In this document: piece by piece, positions 1 to 8,525 of the stretch | How the letters are laid out: each line of letters begins with the position of its first letter | Numbering within the stretch: the stretch's first letter is position 1 | Notes under the pieces: generated by a model | Databases searched by the model: none | Seen by the model: only the letters and a program-made list of their open reading frames with translations | What the model was told of the DNA's origin: nothing | Assembly: GCA_964426675.1 (NCBI GenBank) | Contig: CAYRRM010000035.1 | Span: forward strand, 1 to 24,577 | Reading direction: 5' to 3' | DNA: 24,577 nucleotides | Source: DYMC01 sp035406705 | GTDB taxonomy: Bacteria; Verrucomicrobiota; Lentisphaeria; Victivallales; GWF2-50-93 | Program-made: the position numbers and the translations under genes

Positions 1-24
1 TTTAGATTTTGATTTTTTATTCAT
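1..24 (-). CDS. start of an unidentified gene, cut by the window edge
   Basis: On the minus strand an ATG at 24-22 is followed by eight open codons (MNKKSKSK) to the window edge. A good ribosome binding site, AAAAGGAC, lies at 38-31, seven bases before the ATG. It begins 22 bp after the glgB stop codon on the same strand, so it is probably co-transcribed with glgB. The lysine-rich start says nothing about function. Only the N-terminus is visible. Confidence 0.5.
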
Positions 25-46
25 AATATAGTCCTTTTTATTTTTG

Positions 47-2263
47 TTAAGGTGTTTTAAAAATCAATGCGCCTAAAGGAGGAAGAGTCAAATTCAAATG
101 GAACGGTCTGCCATGACATGCTTCCTGAACTGCTATAACACGCCCCTTATTTCCAATTCCAGAGCCACCATATATTTCTGAGTCGGAATTGAATATTTCA
201 AGCCATTCACCTCCGTAAGGAGCACCTATCTTATAATTATATCTCGGTACTGGAGTACAATTCAAAACAACCAATATAGGAGATTGCCTTTTTTCATTCC
301 ATCTAAGATAAGAAAAGACGGATTGTTCTACATCACTTATGTCAATCCATTCAAATCCTCTGTTTTCGAAATCTACTTCCCATAAAGAAGAATTTTCCTT
401 GTAAATTTTATTAAGATCTCTTATACTTTTTTGTAGCCCTTTATGTATTGGGTATTTGAGGAGGTTCCAATCAAGAGATACCTTACAATACCACTCATTC
501 CACTGTCCAATTTCATAACCCATGAAGTTAAGCTTTTTTCCAGGATGTGTCATCATATATGTAAGCATCAGGCGTAGGTTTGCAAATTTTTGCCAGTAAT
601 CTCCTGACATTTTATCTAAAAGGGATTTTTTTTCATGAACTACTTCATCGTGACTGAAAGGAAGTATAAAATTTTCACTGAACGCATACCATAGTGAAAA
701 CGTAAGTTTATCGTGGTGGTATTTTCGAAATACAGGATCCTTAGAAAAATATTCAAGAGTATCATGCATCCAGCCCATATTCCATTTACATGTGAATCCA
801 AGACCTCCAAGATAAGCTGGACGGGTAACTCCTGCCCATGCTGTTGATTCTTCAGCAATCATGAGTGTTCCAGGATAATATTGATGAGTTAATTCATTAA
901 GACGTTTCATAAAATTGATTGCATCAATATTTTCTTTTCCACCAAATTGATTGGGAATCCAGTTCCCATCTTTTTTTGAATAATCAAGATAAAGCATTGA
1001 AGCAACAGCGTCTACTCTTAAACCATCAACGTGAAATACTTCCAACCAGTATAATGCATTTCCAATTAAAAAATTGCGAACTTCATTTCGACCATAATTA
1101 AAAATATAAGTACCCCAATCTTCATGCTCACCCTGTCGTGGATCAAGATGTTCATATAGAGCAGTTCCGTCAAATCTACCGAGAGAAAAATCATCTTTTG
1201 GAAAATGCGCCGGAACCCAGTCTATAAATACCCCAATTCCTCTGGAATGCATATAATCAACAAAATACGCAAAATCTTCAGGAGTCCCGTATCTTGATGT
1301 TGGGGCATAATAACCTGTTACTTGATATCCCCAGGATTGATCGAATGGATGTTCCATAATCGGCAGGAGTTCTACGTGAGTATATCCCATATCTATTACA
1401 TAGTCTGCCAGAACATGAGCAATTTCCCGATAATTATGGAGATCATTTTCATTTGTATTATCGACTTCTCTTAAGCCTGACCCACGCCACGAACCCAAAT
1501 GAACTTCATATATATTGATAGGTTCTTTCAGATAATTCGTTTTCTTTCTTCTTTCTATCCATTCTGAATCAGTCCATTTAAAATCTAACTTAGAGACTCT
1601 GGATGCTGTTTTAGGACGTAGTTCTGTCCAATATGAGTATGGGTCTTGTTTCAGGAAAATAGCACCATTTTTTGCTAATATTTCAAATTTATAAATAGCT
1701 CCTTCAGCAACATCTGGAATGAAAATCTCCCATATACCAGAACTACCAAGGAGTCTCATTTGATGTTTGCGTCCATCCCATAAGTTAAAATCTCCCACAA
1801 CTGAAACTCTTGCTGCATTGGGTGCCCATACAGTAAAAAGAGTACCTTTTACATCTCCATATTGGCGCAAATGAGCTCCCATGATTTCATAAACTCTTCT
1901 ATGTTCACCTTCATTAAAAAGGTGTTCATCAATACTTCCAAGTCCTGGTAGAAAACAATAAGGGTCTGCTGAACGATAAGAGGAATTTTTATAAAATCTG
2001 ACTAACTCATATTTAAATGTTCTACTTCTTTCTGGTATACTGACTGAAAAAATACCTTTTTCATGAAGTTTCTCCATAGGAAATTCTATATTATTTTCCA
2101 TATCTACAACAATCATTTTCTCTGCATCAGGATCAAAGGCTCGAACAATAACTTCTCGTGTATCTTCGTAGTAATGCATACCCAATATTGAGTGTGGATT
2201 ATTGTGTTTTAAATCGAGAAGTCGTTGTAATTCATCAATAGAAGGAAGTAGATTTTTTGACAT
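47..2263 (-). CDS. glgB: 1,4-alpha-glucan branching enzyme GlgB
   Basis: Forms alpha-1,6 branches in glycogen by cutting an alpha-1,4 chain and re-attaching it; cytoplasmic. 738 aa, close to the 728 aa of the E. coli enzyme. The N-terminal region has NPHSILG (about 22-28), followed by the CBM48-type module (FTVWAPNAARVSVVGDFN, about 143-160). The GH13 barrel shows GYQVTGYYAPTSRYG (312-326), the nucleophile Asp418 in DGLRVDAVAS, the acid/base Glu471 in MIAEEST, and Asp539 in FSHDEVVH. The spacings of these three residues equal those of E. coli D405/E458/D526. The start ATG at 2263 has AAAGGG seven bases upstream. No glgA, glgC or glgP is in view. The next gene on this strand starts 22 bp downstream. 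Confidence 0.97.
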   Translation of the reverse strand: MSKNLLPSIDELQRLLDLKHNNPHSILGMHYYEDTREVIVRAFDPDAEKMIVVDMENNIEFPMEKLHEKGIFSVSIPERSRTFKYELVRFYKNSSYRSADPYCFLPGLGSIDEHLFNEGEHRRVYEIMGAHLRQYGDVKGTLFTVWAPNAARVSVVGDFNLWDGRKHQMRLLGSSGIWEIFIPDVAEGAIYKFEILAKNGAIFLKQDPYSYWTELRPKTASRVSKLDFKWTDSEWIERRKKTNYLKEPINIYEVHLGSWRGSGLREVDNTNENDLHNYREIAHVLADYVIDMGYTHVELLPIMEHPFDQSWGYQVTGYYAPTSRYGTPEDFAYFVDYMHSRGIGVFIDWVPAHFPKDDFSLGRFDGTALYEHLDPRQGEHEDWGTYIFNYGRNEVRNFLIGNALYWLEVFHVDGLRVDAVASMLYLDYSKKDGNWIPNQFGGKENIDAINFMKRLNELTHQYYPGTLMIAEESTAWAGVTRPAYLGGLGFTCKWNMGWMHDTLEYFSKDPVFRKYHHDKLTFSLWYAFSENFILPFSHDEVVHEKKSLLDKMSGDYWQKFANLRLMLTYMMTHPGKKLNFMGYEIGQWNEWYCKVSLDWNLLKYPIHKGLQKSIRDLNKIYKENSSLWEVDFENRGFEWIDISDVEQSVFSYLRWNEKRQSPILVVLNCTPVPRYNYKIGAPYGGEWLEIFNSDSEIYGGSGIGNKGRVIAVQEACHGRPFHLNLTLPPLGALIFKTP

Positions 2264-2286
2264 ATTTTCCCTTTATTTTTTTTTAA

Positions 2287-2314
2287 AATATACATCATAA
2301 AAAATATTCTTCAA
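2287..2314 (-). promoter_or_regulatory. possible sigma70-type promoter for glgB
   Basis: On the minus strand TTGAAG (2314-2309), a 16-base spacer and TATATT (2292-2287) stand 24 bases ahead of the glgB ATG. The match is fair but AT-rich sequence makes such matches common. It lies between glgB and the terminator of the upstream RRM gene, which makes an independent glgB promoter sensible. Confidence 0.35.
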
Positions 2315-2322
2315 AACAAAAA

Positions 2323-2351
2323 AAAACCTGACTTGATTCAAGTCAGGTTTT
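2323..2351 (-). terminator. Rho-independent terminator of the RRM protein gene
   Basis: A 14-bp perfect inverted repeat around one central base (AAAACCTGACTTGA, T, TCAAGTCAGGTTTT). As RNA it would form a CCTGACTTG/CAAGTCAGG stem with a 3-base loop. On the minus strand the stem is followed by a run of eight T. It lies 23 bp past the stop codon of the RRM gene. Confidence 0.85.
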
Positions 2352-2374
2352 CTGAAAAAAACAGCAAATTGGGG

Positions 2375-2668
2375 TTATCTATCCCTTCTGTGCCCGTGTC
2401 CACCTCCACGTCTATGATGAGGTCTGTCTTCCTTAGGACGAGCCTCATTGACTTTTATCGTCCTTCCGTCTACCTCTGTGTTGTTCAATCCTTCGATTGC
2501 TTTTGCAGCATCTTGGTCAGACATTGTGACAAATCCAAATCCTTTGGACCTGCCAGAATCACGGTCTTTAATAATTTTTACTCTTTCAACGTTTCCGAAC
2601 TGACTGAACAGTTCCGATAGTTTTGAATCTTCCATTGAATAAGGAAGATTCCCTACGAACATTTCCAT
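2375..2668 (-). CDS. small RRM-type RNA-binding protein
   Basis: 97 aa; a single RNA-recognition motif followed by a short basic, Gly/His/Arg-rich tail (about 79-97). RNP2 is MFVGNLPY (3-10) and RNP1 is KGFGFVTM (42-49), both carrying the aromatic residues that stack on RNA. Bacterial proteins of this size and layout (cyanobacterial Rbp-like) bind single-stranded RNA and are often cold- or stress-responsive; the role here is inferred from the family. The ATG at 2668 has AGGG nine bases upstream, and the 12 bases AGGGAAAATATG around the start are identical to those at glgB. Its own terminator follows, so it appears monocistronic. Confidence 0.93.
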   Translation of the reverse strand: MEMFVGNLPYSMEDSKLSELFSQFGNVERVKIIKDRDSGRSKGFGFVTMSDQDAAKAIEGLNNTEVDGRTIKVNEARPKEDRPHHRRGGGHGHRRDR

Positions 2669-2806
2669 ATTTTCCCTATTGTACTATACTGCCATTTTCT
2701 ACTTACCCTGAAAATCCAATGGCACCTAAAAATTCTCAGAGTTTTTTAAACTTCTTCTACTCATACTACCTCTTTTGCAAAATACAAGTAGATATTAAAA
2801 AAAAAT

Positions 2807-4012
2807 TCAAGAGCTTTTCCTATTTCGTTGTTTTGTATTTGCAAGAACTCTAAGACGAAGAGCATTAAGCCTGATAAAACCAGTAGCATCTGCTTGATTG
2901 TATACATTTTCCTCTTCAAAACTTGCGATTTTTGGATCATAAAGGCTATAAGGAGAGCGGCGCCCACAAACTCTACAATTACCTTTAAACAGTTTTAATT
3001 TCACATCTCCAGTTACATATTTTTGACTCTCTGTTATGGCTGCTTGAAGCATTTCTCTTTCCGGAGCAAACCAGAAACCATTATACACAAGTTTTGAATA
3101 ATAAGGAATCCAACTATCTCTGAGATGCATTACTTCACGATCCATTGTGATGCTTTCCATTGCCCTATGTGCTATATGAAGAATAGTTCCACCGGGTGTT
3201 TCATAAACACCTCTTGATTTCATCCCAACAAACCTATTTTCAACAATGTCAATTCTACCAATAGCATGCCTTGCTCCTATATCATTGAGTGCTTTCATCA
3301 TTGTTGCAGGAGAGAGCTCCTTATCATTTAATTTAACAGGAATTCCTTTTTCAAAAGAAATGGTAATATATTCTGCTTGAGCTTCAGATTTTGAAAGAGG
3401 CCTTGTTAATACACTCATTTCCTCAGGCGCTTCAACCCATGGATCTTCTAATATTCCTCCTTCAAAGCTAATATGTAATAAATTTCTGTCCATACTATAG
3501 GGTTTTTCTGTTGTTACAGGAACAGGAATATTATTTTGTTTTGCGTAATTAATTAGATCCGTTCTTGATTTAAATTCCCATTCCCTCCAAGGAGCAATAA
3601 TTTTTATATTGGGATTTAAGGCGTATGCTGTTAATTCAAAACGCACCTGATCATTTCCTTTCCCGGTAGCCCCATGACATATAGCATCTGCATTTTCATC
3701 TTCAGCAATTTTTATGAGATGTTTTGCTATCAAAGGTCGGGCGATTGAAGTTCCAAGTAAATAAGCCCCCTCATAAATAGCATTTGCTTGAAACATTGGA
3801 AAAATAAAATCTTTAGCAAATTCTTCTTTTAAATCCCTAATGTAACATTTCGATGCTCCTGTATTTTTAGCTTTCTCATCGAGACCATTCAATTCTTCTT
3901 CCTGTCCAAGATCTGCGCAAAATGCTATTACTTCAGCGTCATATTTCTCCTTTACCCACTTTAAGATTACAGAAGTATCAAGGCCTCCAGAATATGCAAC
4001 AACGACTTTCAT
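2807..4012 (-). CDS. argG: argininosuccinate synthase
   Basis: Joins citrulline and aspartate using ATP to make argininosuccinate, the next-to-last step of arginine synthesis; cytoplasmic. 401 aa, the normal family length. The N-terminal ATP-pyrophosphatase loop AYSGGLDTS is at 6-14, the citrulline/aspartate-binding segment GATGKGNDQVRFEL at 114-127, and SMDRNLLHISFEGG at about 173-186. The C-terminal tail is basic. The start ATG (4012) has a strong GAGGAAGAG site just upstream. argH is not adjacent. It is divergent from kinase 1 across a 150-bp AT-rich gap. No terminator is obvious in the 138 bp between its stop and the RRM gene. Confidence 0.97.
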   Translation of the reverse strand: MKVVVAYSGGLDTSVILKWVKEKYDAEVIAFCADLGQEEELNGLDEKAKNTGASKCYIRDLKEEFAKDFIFPMFQANAIYEGAYLLGTSIARPLIAKHLIKIAEDENADAICHGATGKGNDQVRFELTAYALNPNIKIIAPWREWEFKSRTDLINYAKQNNIPVPVTTEKPYSMDRNLLHISFEGGILEDPWVEAPEEMSVLTRPLSKSEAQAEYITISFEKGIPVKLNDKELSPATMMKALNDIGARHAIGRIDIVENRFVGMKSRGVYETPGGTILHIAHRAMESITMDREVMHLRDSWIPYYSKLVYNGFWFAPEREMLQAAITESQKYVTGDVKLKLFKGNCRVCGRRSPYSLYDPKIASFEEENVYNQADATGFIRLNALRLRVLANTKQRNRKSS

Positions 4013-4092
4013 TACTCTTCCTCATTTTTTTTTATTTTTTCGGAATTTACTCTAAAGTATTTTTTTTTCAATAGCTTTTTATACTTTTCTAT

Positions 4093-4121
4093 TTGCAAGA
4101 AAGAATTATCAAGGCTATTTT
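4093..4121 (+). promoter_or_regulatory. possible promoter for the kinase 1-pta pair
   Basis: TTGCAA (4093-4098), 17-base spacer, TATTTT (4116-4121), 41 bases ahead of the kinase start. Weak consensus in a very AT-rich gap. The gap also has to hold the argG promoter; a minus-strand TTGAAA/TAAATT pair with a 16-base spacer is visible around 4068-4041. Confidence 0.3.
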
Positions 4122-4162
4122 ATTAAATAAATTTTTATCATTTTCTACCCTAAAAATTATAT

Positions 4163-5692
4163 ATGAAAAATAAGTACTCGTGCCCTTTCTGTAATACTGA
4201 GTTTGAATGGGATGATGAACGCCCTGAATTAACACTTCTTTGTCCTGCATGCCAAAAACAAATGACAGCACCTGTTCCAGCTTTCAAAAAAGGCTCTCGA
4301 ATAGCTGGTTATATTATCGGTAATAGGATTGGAATAGGAGGGATGGGAGAAGTTTATACTGCCGAACAAATTTCAATGAAAAGAACAGTTGCTATAAAAA
4401 TATTACAACCAGAACTTGCATCAGATAAAAGTTATCTCGAAAGATTTTTTAGAGAAGTCAGAACTCTCGCTCAAATCGAACATCCAAATATAGTTCGTGC
4501 CATAGAAGCAGGAGTAGATGGAAATACATATTTCTTCTCAATGACATATATTAACGGTAGCGATGTAAAAAGAATGCTCGATGAAGGGAAAAAATTCTCT
4601 GAATTTCAAGCTCTTAGAATTGGACTCGAATTGGCAAACGCTCTTAAATATGTTTGGGACAAACATAAATTGCTTCATCGAGACATAAAACCAGCAAACA
4701 TTATGCTAACACCAGAAGATGAAGTAAAATTAATGGATCTGGGCATTTCCAAAAAATTGCAGGGAGAAGATGCCGATATTACTATCGCAGGAATGATGGT
4801 AGGTTCTCCTCAATATATAAGCCCAGAACAAGCACGAGCTGAAAAAGATATTGACTTCAGAGCTGATATGTATTCACTTGGCGCAACTTTATTTCATATA
4901 CTCACTGGCTACACCCCATATCCAGGCGATAGCGGTATGACAGTAGTTGCTCATCACCTCAGTTCACCTGTCCCAGACCCACGCAAATTAGCTCCAGCTA
5001 TATCATCCCAAACAGCTGATATGCTAATGAAAATGATGCAAAAAAATAAAGAAGATAGATATTCTTCATGGGACGAATTAATAGATGAAATAAAAAGAAT
5101 AATCTCAACTTTATCTGAAAAATCTCTAAAGAAAGATAATAAAGAAAAAATACCTCAACTACCTCATAAGAAATTTACAAAACAAACAAAATCTCTAATA
5201 TTTTCTAATCCACTATATACAACAATTCTCACAGTTTTATTTGCAATAACATTGCTTGCCTTTTATTATCTGATCAGAAAGAGTATCCGCGAAGCAAAAA
5301 ATGAAAATGCAAAAAAACTCTACTTAGAGGCCTTAAATTTTATAAAGACAAATCCAGAACCAGCTAATTTCAAAAAAGCAATAATCTTATTTGATAAAGT
5401 ATTAAAAACAGGCGTCCCTGAATATCAACAACTCGCAAAGGAGGAAATTAATAAGATTGCTGAAAAATCCGTTGAATTAAAGAAAAAACAAATGCTCGAC
5501 AAAATTACTGAAGAATTAAATTCAATCAGAAAAAAATCTTATGAATTTGAACAAAAAAGAAATTGGGATAGCGCAATAAATCTATGGAACTCATACAAAA
5601 AAAATGGACAATTTGCAAAAGAACTCGAATCAGAAATATCAAAATCTCTCGATTATTTAAACCGCAAAAAAAATGAAGATAACCTCGAATAA
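4163..5692 (+). CDS. zinc-ribbon Ser/Thr protein kinase 1, membrane anchored
   Basis: 509 aa. An N-terminal zinc ribbon (Cys7, Cys10, Cys27, Cys30) precedes a PknB-type kinase domain: glycine loop GIGGMGEVY (about 57-65), ATP lysine Lys79 in VAIKIL, catalytic loop HRDIKPAN with Asp174, DLG at 192-194 in place of DFG, and SPE at 220-222. A single transmembrane helix (about 352-371) leads into a charged alpha-helical C-terminal region (375-509) that looks TPR-like or coiled coil. The kinase domain would sit in the cytoplasm and the helical part outside it. All catalytic residues are present, so it should be active; its substrates are unknown. The ATG at 4163 has no good ribosome binding site, but the zinc ribbon begins straight after it. 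pta follows after 16 bp and is probably co-transcribed. Confidence 0.93.
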   Translation: MKNKYSCPFCNTEFEWDDERPELTLLCPACQKQMTAPVPAFKKGSRIAGYIIGNRIGIGGMGEVYTAEQISMKRTVAIKILQPELASDKSYLERFFREVRTLAQIEHPNIVRAIEAGVDGNTYFFSMTYINGSDVKRMLDEGKKFSEFQALRIGLELANALKYVWDKHKLLHRDIKPANIMLTPEDEVKLMDLGISKKLQGEDADITIAGMMVGSPQYISPEQARAEKDIDFRADMYSLGATLFHILTGYTPYPGDSGMTVVAHHLSSPVPDPRKLAPAISSQTADMLMKMMQKNKEDRYSSWDELIDEIKRIISTLSEKSLKKDNKEKIPQLPHKKFTKQTKSLIFSNPLYTTILTVLFAITLLAFYYLIRKSIREAKNENAKKLYLEALNFIKTNPEPANFKKAIILFDKVLKTGVPEYQQLAKEEINKIAEKSVELKKKQMLDKITEELNSIRKKSYEFEQKRNWDSAINLWNSYKKNGQFAKELESEISKSLDYLNRKKNEDNLE

Positions 5693-5708
5693 AAAAAGGA
5701 GTATAAAT

Positions 5709-6719
5709 ATGGGAATATTAGAGAGTCTCACAGAAAAGTGTAAAAAGGCAAGGAAAAAAATCGTACTTCCTGAAGGACATGACCCTAGAGTCGTATCTGC
5801 AGCTGAAAAAATTCTTCAGCGGAATATTGCAACTGATGTTTTCGTAATCGGAACAGATGAAGAAATAAAAAAATCCATTGAAGCCGCAAAAATAAAGTCA
5901 CCTTCATTCAAAATTATTAACCATCTCAAATCCCCAAATATGGAGGATTTTATAAAAATATTTTGCGAAATTCGCAAAAAGAAAAATATGACAGCTGAAT
6001 TAGCTGCAGAATATATGAAAAACAGACTCTTTTTTGGTGCTATGATGCTGAGACAAAATATATGTGATGGAATGGTAGCAGGCAGTATTGCTTCAACACC
6101 AGATATGCTTCGAGCAGCATTCACTGTAATCGGCACAAAAGAAGGGATAAGGACTGGAAGCAGTTGTTTTGTAATGGATCTCGCAAAAGAAACAATAGCA
6201 GGAAATAAAACCTTAATCTATGCTGATTGTGGAGTAAATCCGGCTCCAGATTCTGAACAACTCGCAGATATTGCAATCGCTTCGGCAATGTCATGCAGGT
6301 CCATCGTAGGTATAAAACCAAAAGTAGCTTTTCTCTCGTTTTCTACAAAAGGCAGCGCACAACATGAAAATGTAGAAAAAGTTATAAAAGCCACACAAAT
6401 TGCCCAAGAAAAAGCAAGAGAGATGAATCTTGATGTTTTAATTGATGGAGAACTACAAGCAGATGCAGCCCTGGTCCCTTCTGTTGCAATGAAAAAGTGT
6501 CCTCAAAGTCCAATCAAAGGAGAGGCCAATGTTTTGATATTTCCAGACCTTGGAGCAGGAAACATTGCCTATAAACTTACTGAACGATTAGCAGGGGCTG
6601 CCGCTTATGGTCCTATCTTGCAGGGACTCGCAAAACCTGTAAATGATTTATCACGAGGATGCTCAGATGAGGATATCGTAGGTGTGGCCGCCATAACTAT
6701 ATGCCAGTCAATAGAATAA
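5709..6719 (+). CDS. pta: phosphate acetyltransferase (phosphotransacetylase)
   Basis: Interconverts acetyl-CoA and acetyl phosphate; with acetate kinase it gives ATP and acetate in fermentation. 336 aa, the length of single-domain Pta enzymes. Visible motifs are KIVLPEGHDPR (17-27), YADCGVNPAPDSEQLADIA (171-189), FSTKGSA (211-217) and the CoA/phosphate-site block GPILQGLAKPVNDLSRG (301-317). I chose ATG 5709 because AAAAAAAGGAG lies just upstream at 5691-5701. An in-frame ATG at 5673 would overlap the kinase gene and add 12 residues without a ribosome binding site. A phosphate butyryltransferase is a less likely alternative. ackA is not in view. The gene contains a copy of the dispersed palindrome at 5961-5979. 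Confidence 0.93.
   Translation: MGILESLTEKCKKARKKIVLPEGHDPRVVSAAEKILQRNIATDVFVIGTDEEIKKSIEAAKIKSPSFKIINHLKSPNMEDFIKIFCEIRKKKNMTAELAAEYMKNRLFFGAMMLRQNICDGMVAGSIASTPDMLRAAFTVIGTKEGIRTGSSCFVMDLAKETIAGNKTLIYADCGVNPAPDSEQLADIAIASAMSCRSIVGIKPKVAFLSFSTKGSAQHENVEKVIKATQIAQEKAREMNLDVLIDGELQADAALVPSVAMKKCPQSPIKGEANVLIFPDLGAGNIAYKLTERLAGAAAYGPILQGLAKPVNDLSRGCSDEDIVGVAAITICQSIE
5961..5979. repeat. dispersed palindrome, copy in pta
   Basis: TTTTGCGAA, A, TTCGCAAAA: a perfect 9-bp inverted repeat around one base, read as F-C-E-I-R-K in pta. The GCGAAATTCGC core is at 5965-5975. Confidence 0.8.
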
Positions 6720-6760
6720 AAATATTTTACAAATCATTTTATTTGGAATAACACTTTATA

Positions 6761-6800
6761 TTTTGCGATTTAATCAATATGAAACAATGGAGTCGCAAAA
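6761..6800. repeat. inverted repeat between the convergent pta and ilvE genes
   Basis: TTTTGCGA (6761-6768) and TCGCAAAA (6793-6800) are exact inverted 8-mers separated by 24 bases, in the 88-bp gap where pta and ilvE converge. It could be a weak bidirectional terminator. The arms are also the same as those of the dispersed GCGAAATTCGC palindrome, so it may be an interrupted member of that set. Confidence 0.4.
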
Positions 6801-6807
6801 ATTTAAG

Positions 6808-7824
6808 TTAGATACCGGTATCAAATAACCATCCAAACTTATCCTCTTTTTCTCCGTATTGGATTCCAATTAAATGATCATATAGTTTTTTGAGGACAGC
6901 ATTTGTTGATGACGGAAACGTCCATATTTTTTCATTATGGGTTATAGATTCTATCGGAGTTATAACAACAGCAGTTCCACATGCTCCAACTTCAACAAAA
7001 TCTGAAAGCTCTGTTATATGAATAGGACGCCTTTGAACTTTAATTCCTAAATCCTCTGCAAGTGTACTTAGAGATTTATTTGTTATGCTCGGCAATATTG
7101 TCCTTGAATCGGGAGTTACATAATAACCTCTCTTATCAATTGCAACAAAATTGCTAGTACCGAATTCATCAATATATTCGTGTGTTTTCGAATCAAGATA
7201 AAGAACTATTGGAAATCCCATTTTCTTGGCAATGATACTGGGGTGCAAACTTGCCGCGTAATTCCCAGCAACTTTAACATGACCAGTTCCTTTTGGAGCT
7301 GCCCTGTCAAAATCATCCAGGATAATCGCTTTCACTCCTTTTAAACCATCCTCGTAATATTTTCCAACGGGAATCACAAGTACGATAAACTCATACCTTC
7401 CACTTGGTGCTACACCAATTGTAGGTCCACTCCCAATCAGAAGAGGCCTGATGTATAGGGATCCCCCCGTTCCATAGGGAGGAATATAATCGAGATTTTC
7501 TCTTATCACCTTCAATAATGCTTCAAAAAATAATTCCTCTGGAATTCGCGGAATATGAAGAAAATCTGCAGTATTATTCATTCGTTTTAAGTTCTCATCT
7601 GGACGGAAAATTTTGACTTTCCCATCTTTCGTAGAAAATGCTTTCAACCCCTCAAAGCATGCTTGACCATAATGTAAACATGTTGCAGCAATTGACATAC
7701 TGATGTAATCTTTCTTAAAAATCTTAAGTTTTCCCCATTTTCCATCTTCCCAGCTTGCCCGAACATGTGCACGAGTCTTTATATATTCAAAGCCTAGTTT
7801 TTTCCAATCTAAATGTGCTGACAT
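6808..7824 (-). CDS. ilvE: branched-chain amino acid aminotransferase
   Basis: PLP enzyme of fold type IV that moves the amino group between glutamate and the 2-oxo acids of leucine, isoleucine and valine. 338 aa from the chosen ATG. Motifs include HYGQACFEGLKAF (about 51-63), IFRPDENLKRMN (72-83), the PLP lysine Lys184 in HVKVAGNYAAS, and EFGTSNFVAI (about 220-229), matching the BCAT2/eukaryote-like type. An upstream in-frame TTG at 7881 would add 19 residues that look unlike the family, so ATG 7824 is preferred; only a weak GGA lies before it. The gene is convergent with pta and divergent from pal, with no other ilv or leu genes nearby. Confidence 0.94.
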   Translation of the reverse strand: MSAHLDWKKLGFEYIKTRAHVRASWEDGKWGKLKIFKKDYISMSIAATCLHYGQACFEGLKAFSTKDGKVKIFRPDENLKRMNNTADFLHIPRIPEELFFEALLKVIRENLDYIPPYGTGGSLYIRPLLIGSGPTIGVAPSGRYEFIVLVIPVGKYYEDGLKGVKAIILDDFDRAAPKGTGHVKVAGNYAASLHPSIIAKKMGFPIVLYLDSKTHEYIDEFGTSNFVAIDKRGYYVTPDSRTILPSITNKSLSTLAEDLGIKVQRRPIHITELSDFVEVGACGTAVVITPIESITHNEKIWTFPSSTNAVLKKLYDHLIGIQYGEKEDKFGWLFDTGI

Positions 7825-7868
7825 AAAATAAAATCCATTTTTTTTTTGATTTGCTAAAAAATGATTGT

Positions 7869-7898
7869 ATAATATTGTCAATAAATAAATTGATTCAA
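7869..7898 (-). promoter_or_regulatory. possible promoter for ilvE
   Basis: On the minus strand TTGAAT (7898-7893), an 18-base spacer and TATTAT (7874-7869), about 45 bases ahead of the ilvE ATG. A perfect TTGACA also occurs inside the spacer (7881-7876) but has no -10 at a proper distance. Confidence 0.3.
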
Positions 7899-7941
7899 AT
7901 TTTTATTTTAGAAAAATAATTAAAATGGAGGCAATTTGAGA

Positions 7942-8511
7942 ATGAAAATTATCAGAACAATCTTAATTTACACAATTATCTGTTCATCAGCATTTCTAAG
8001 TGGTTGTTCTACTTTATCTGATTGGTTCGGATGGGGAGATGATGAAACAACTCCTGAAAAATTGCCAGGAGAAACTTTACCCCCCCCTGGAGATCTCTCA
8101 AGCGGATTACCAGGATCATGGGGCGCACCAGGTGGTGGACTCCCTGCCCGACAAGGGGAATGGACTCCCATCCCAGGTATAACATTTCCAACAATTTATT
8201 TTGCCTATGATAGCTCAGAGATAGGCACTTCGGAACAAGCTAAACTTGAATATGTAGCAAATTATCTCATTCAAAATCAACAATTTAAGCTAATTATTGA
8301 AGGACACTGCGACGAACGTGGTAGTGTAGAATACAACAGAGCACTTGGGGAAAGAAGAGCCATTGCAATAAGGGATTACCTGGTAAAACTAGGAATACAG
8401 GACGCAAGAATGCAGACAATCAGTTACGGCGAAGAAAAACCTGCCGTAATGGGATCTGATGAAAGCGCATGGGCTAAAAACAGGAGAGGAGAACTCATCC
8501 TCGCAAAATAA
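7942..8511 (+). CDS. pal: Pal-like peptidoglycan-associated outer membrane lipoprotein
   Basis: 189 aa. Signal peptide with lipobox LSGC (19-22; Cys22 lipidated), a low-complexity Gly/Pro linker (about 35-75), then a C-terminal OmpA-like domain that binds peptidoglycan. The binding segment IIEGHCDERGSVEYNRALGE (118-137) has the Asp and Arg that hold diaminopimelate in Pal. It would tether the outer membrane to the cell wall. An in-frame TTG at 7936 lies only 4 bases after the GGAGG at 7927-7931; ATG 7942 is 10 bases away and starts with a normal Lys-rich signal sequence, so I prefer it. tolB is not nearby. The linker contains a run of eight C (8080-8087), here in frame. Confidence 0.88.
   Translation: MKIIRTILIYTIICSSAFLSGCSTLSDWFGWGDDETTPEKLPGETLPPPGDLSSGLPGSWGAPGGGLPARQGEWTPIPGITFPTIYFAYDSSEIGTSEQAKLEYVANYLIQNQQFKLIIEGHCDERGSVEYNRALGERRAIAIRDYLVKLGIQDARMQTISYGEEKPAVMGSDESAWAKNRRGELILAK
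8080..8087 (+). repeat. C8 homopolymer inside pal
   Basis: Eight consecutive C encode part of a Pro-Pro-Pro stretch in the linker of the Pal-like protein. In the present sequence the frame is intact on both sides. Loss or gain of one C would cut off the whole OmpA domain. Confidence 0.8.
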
Positions 8512-8525
8512 AATTAAGATTCCTC

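Noticed and set aside
7825..7881. TTG at 7881 as ilvE start
   Set aside because: It adds 19 residues unlike the family, has no ribosome binding site, and overlaps the likely promoter.
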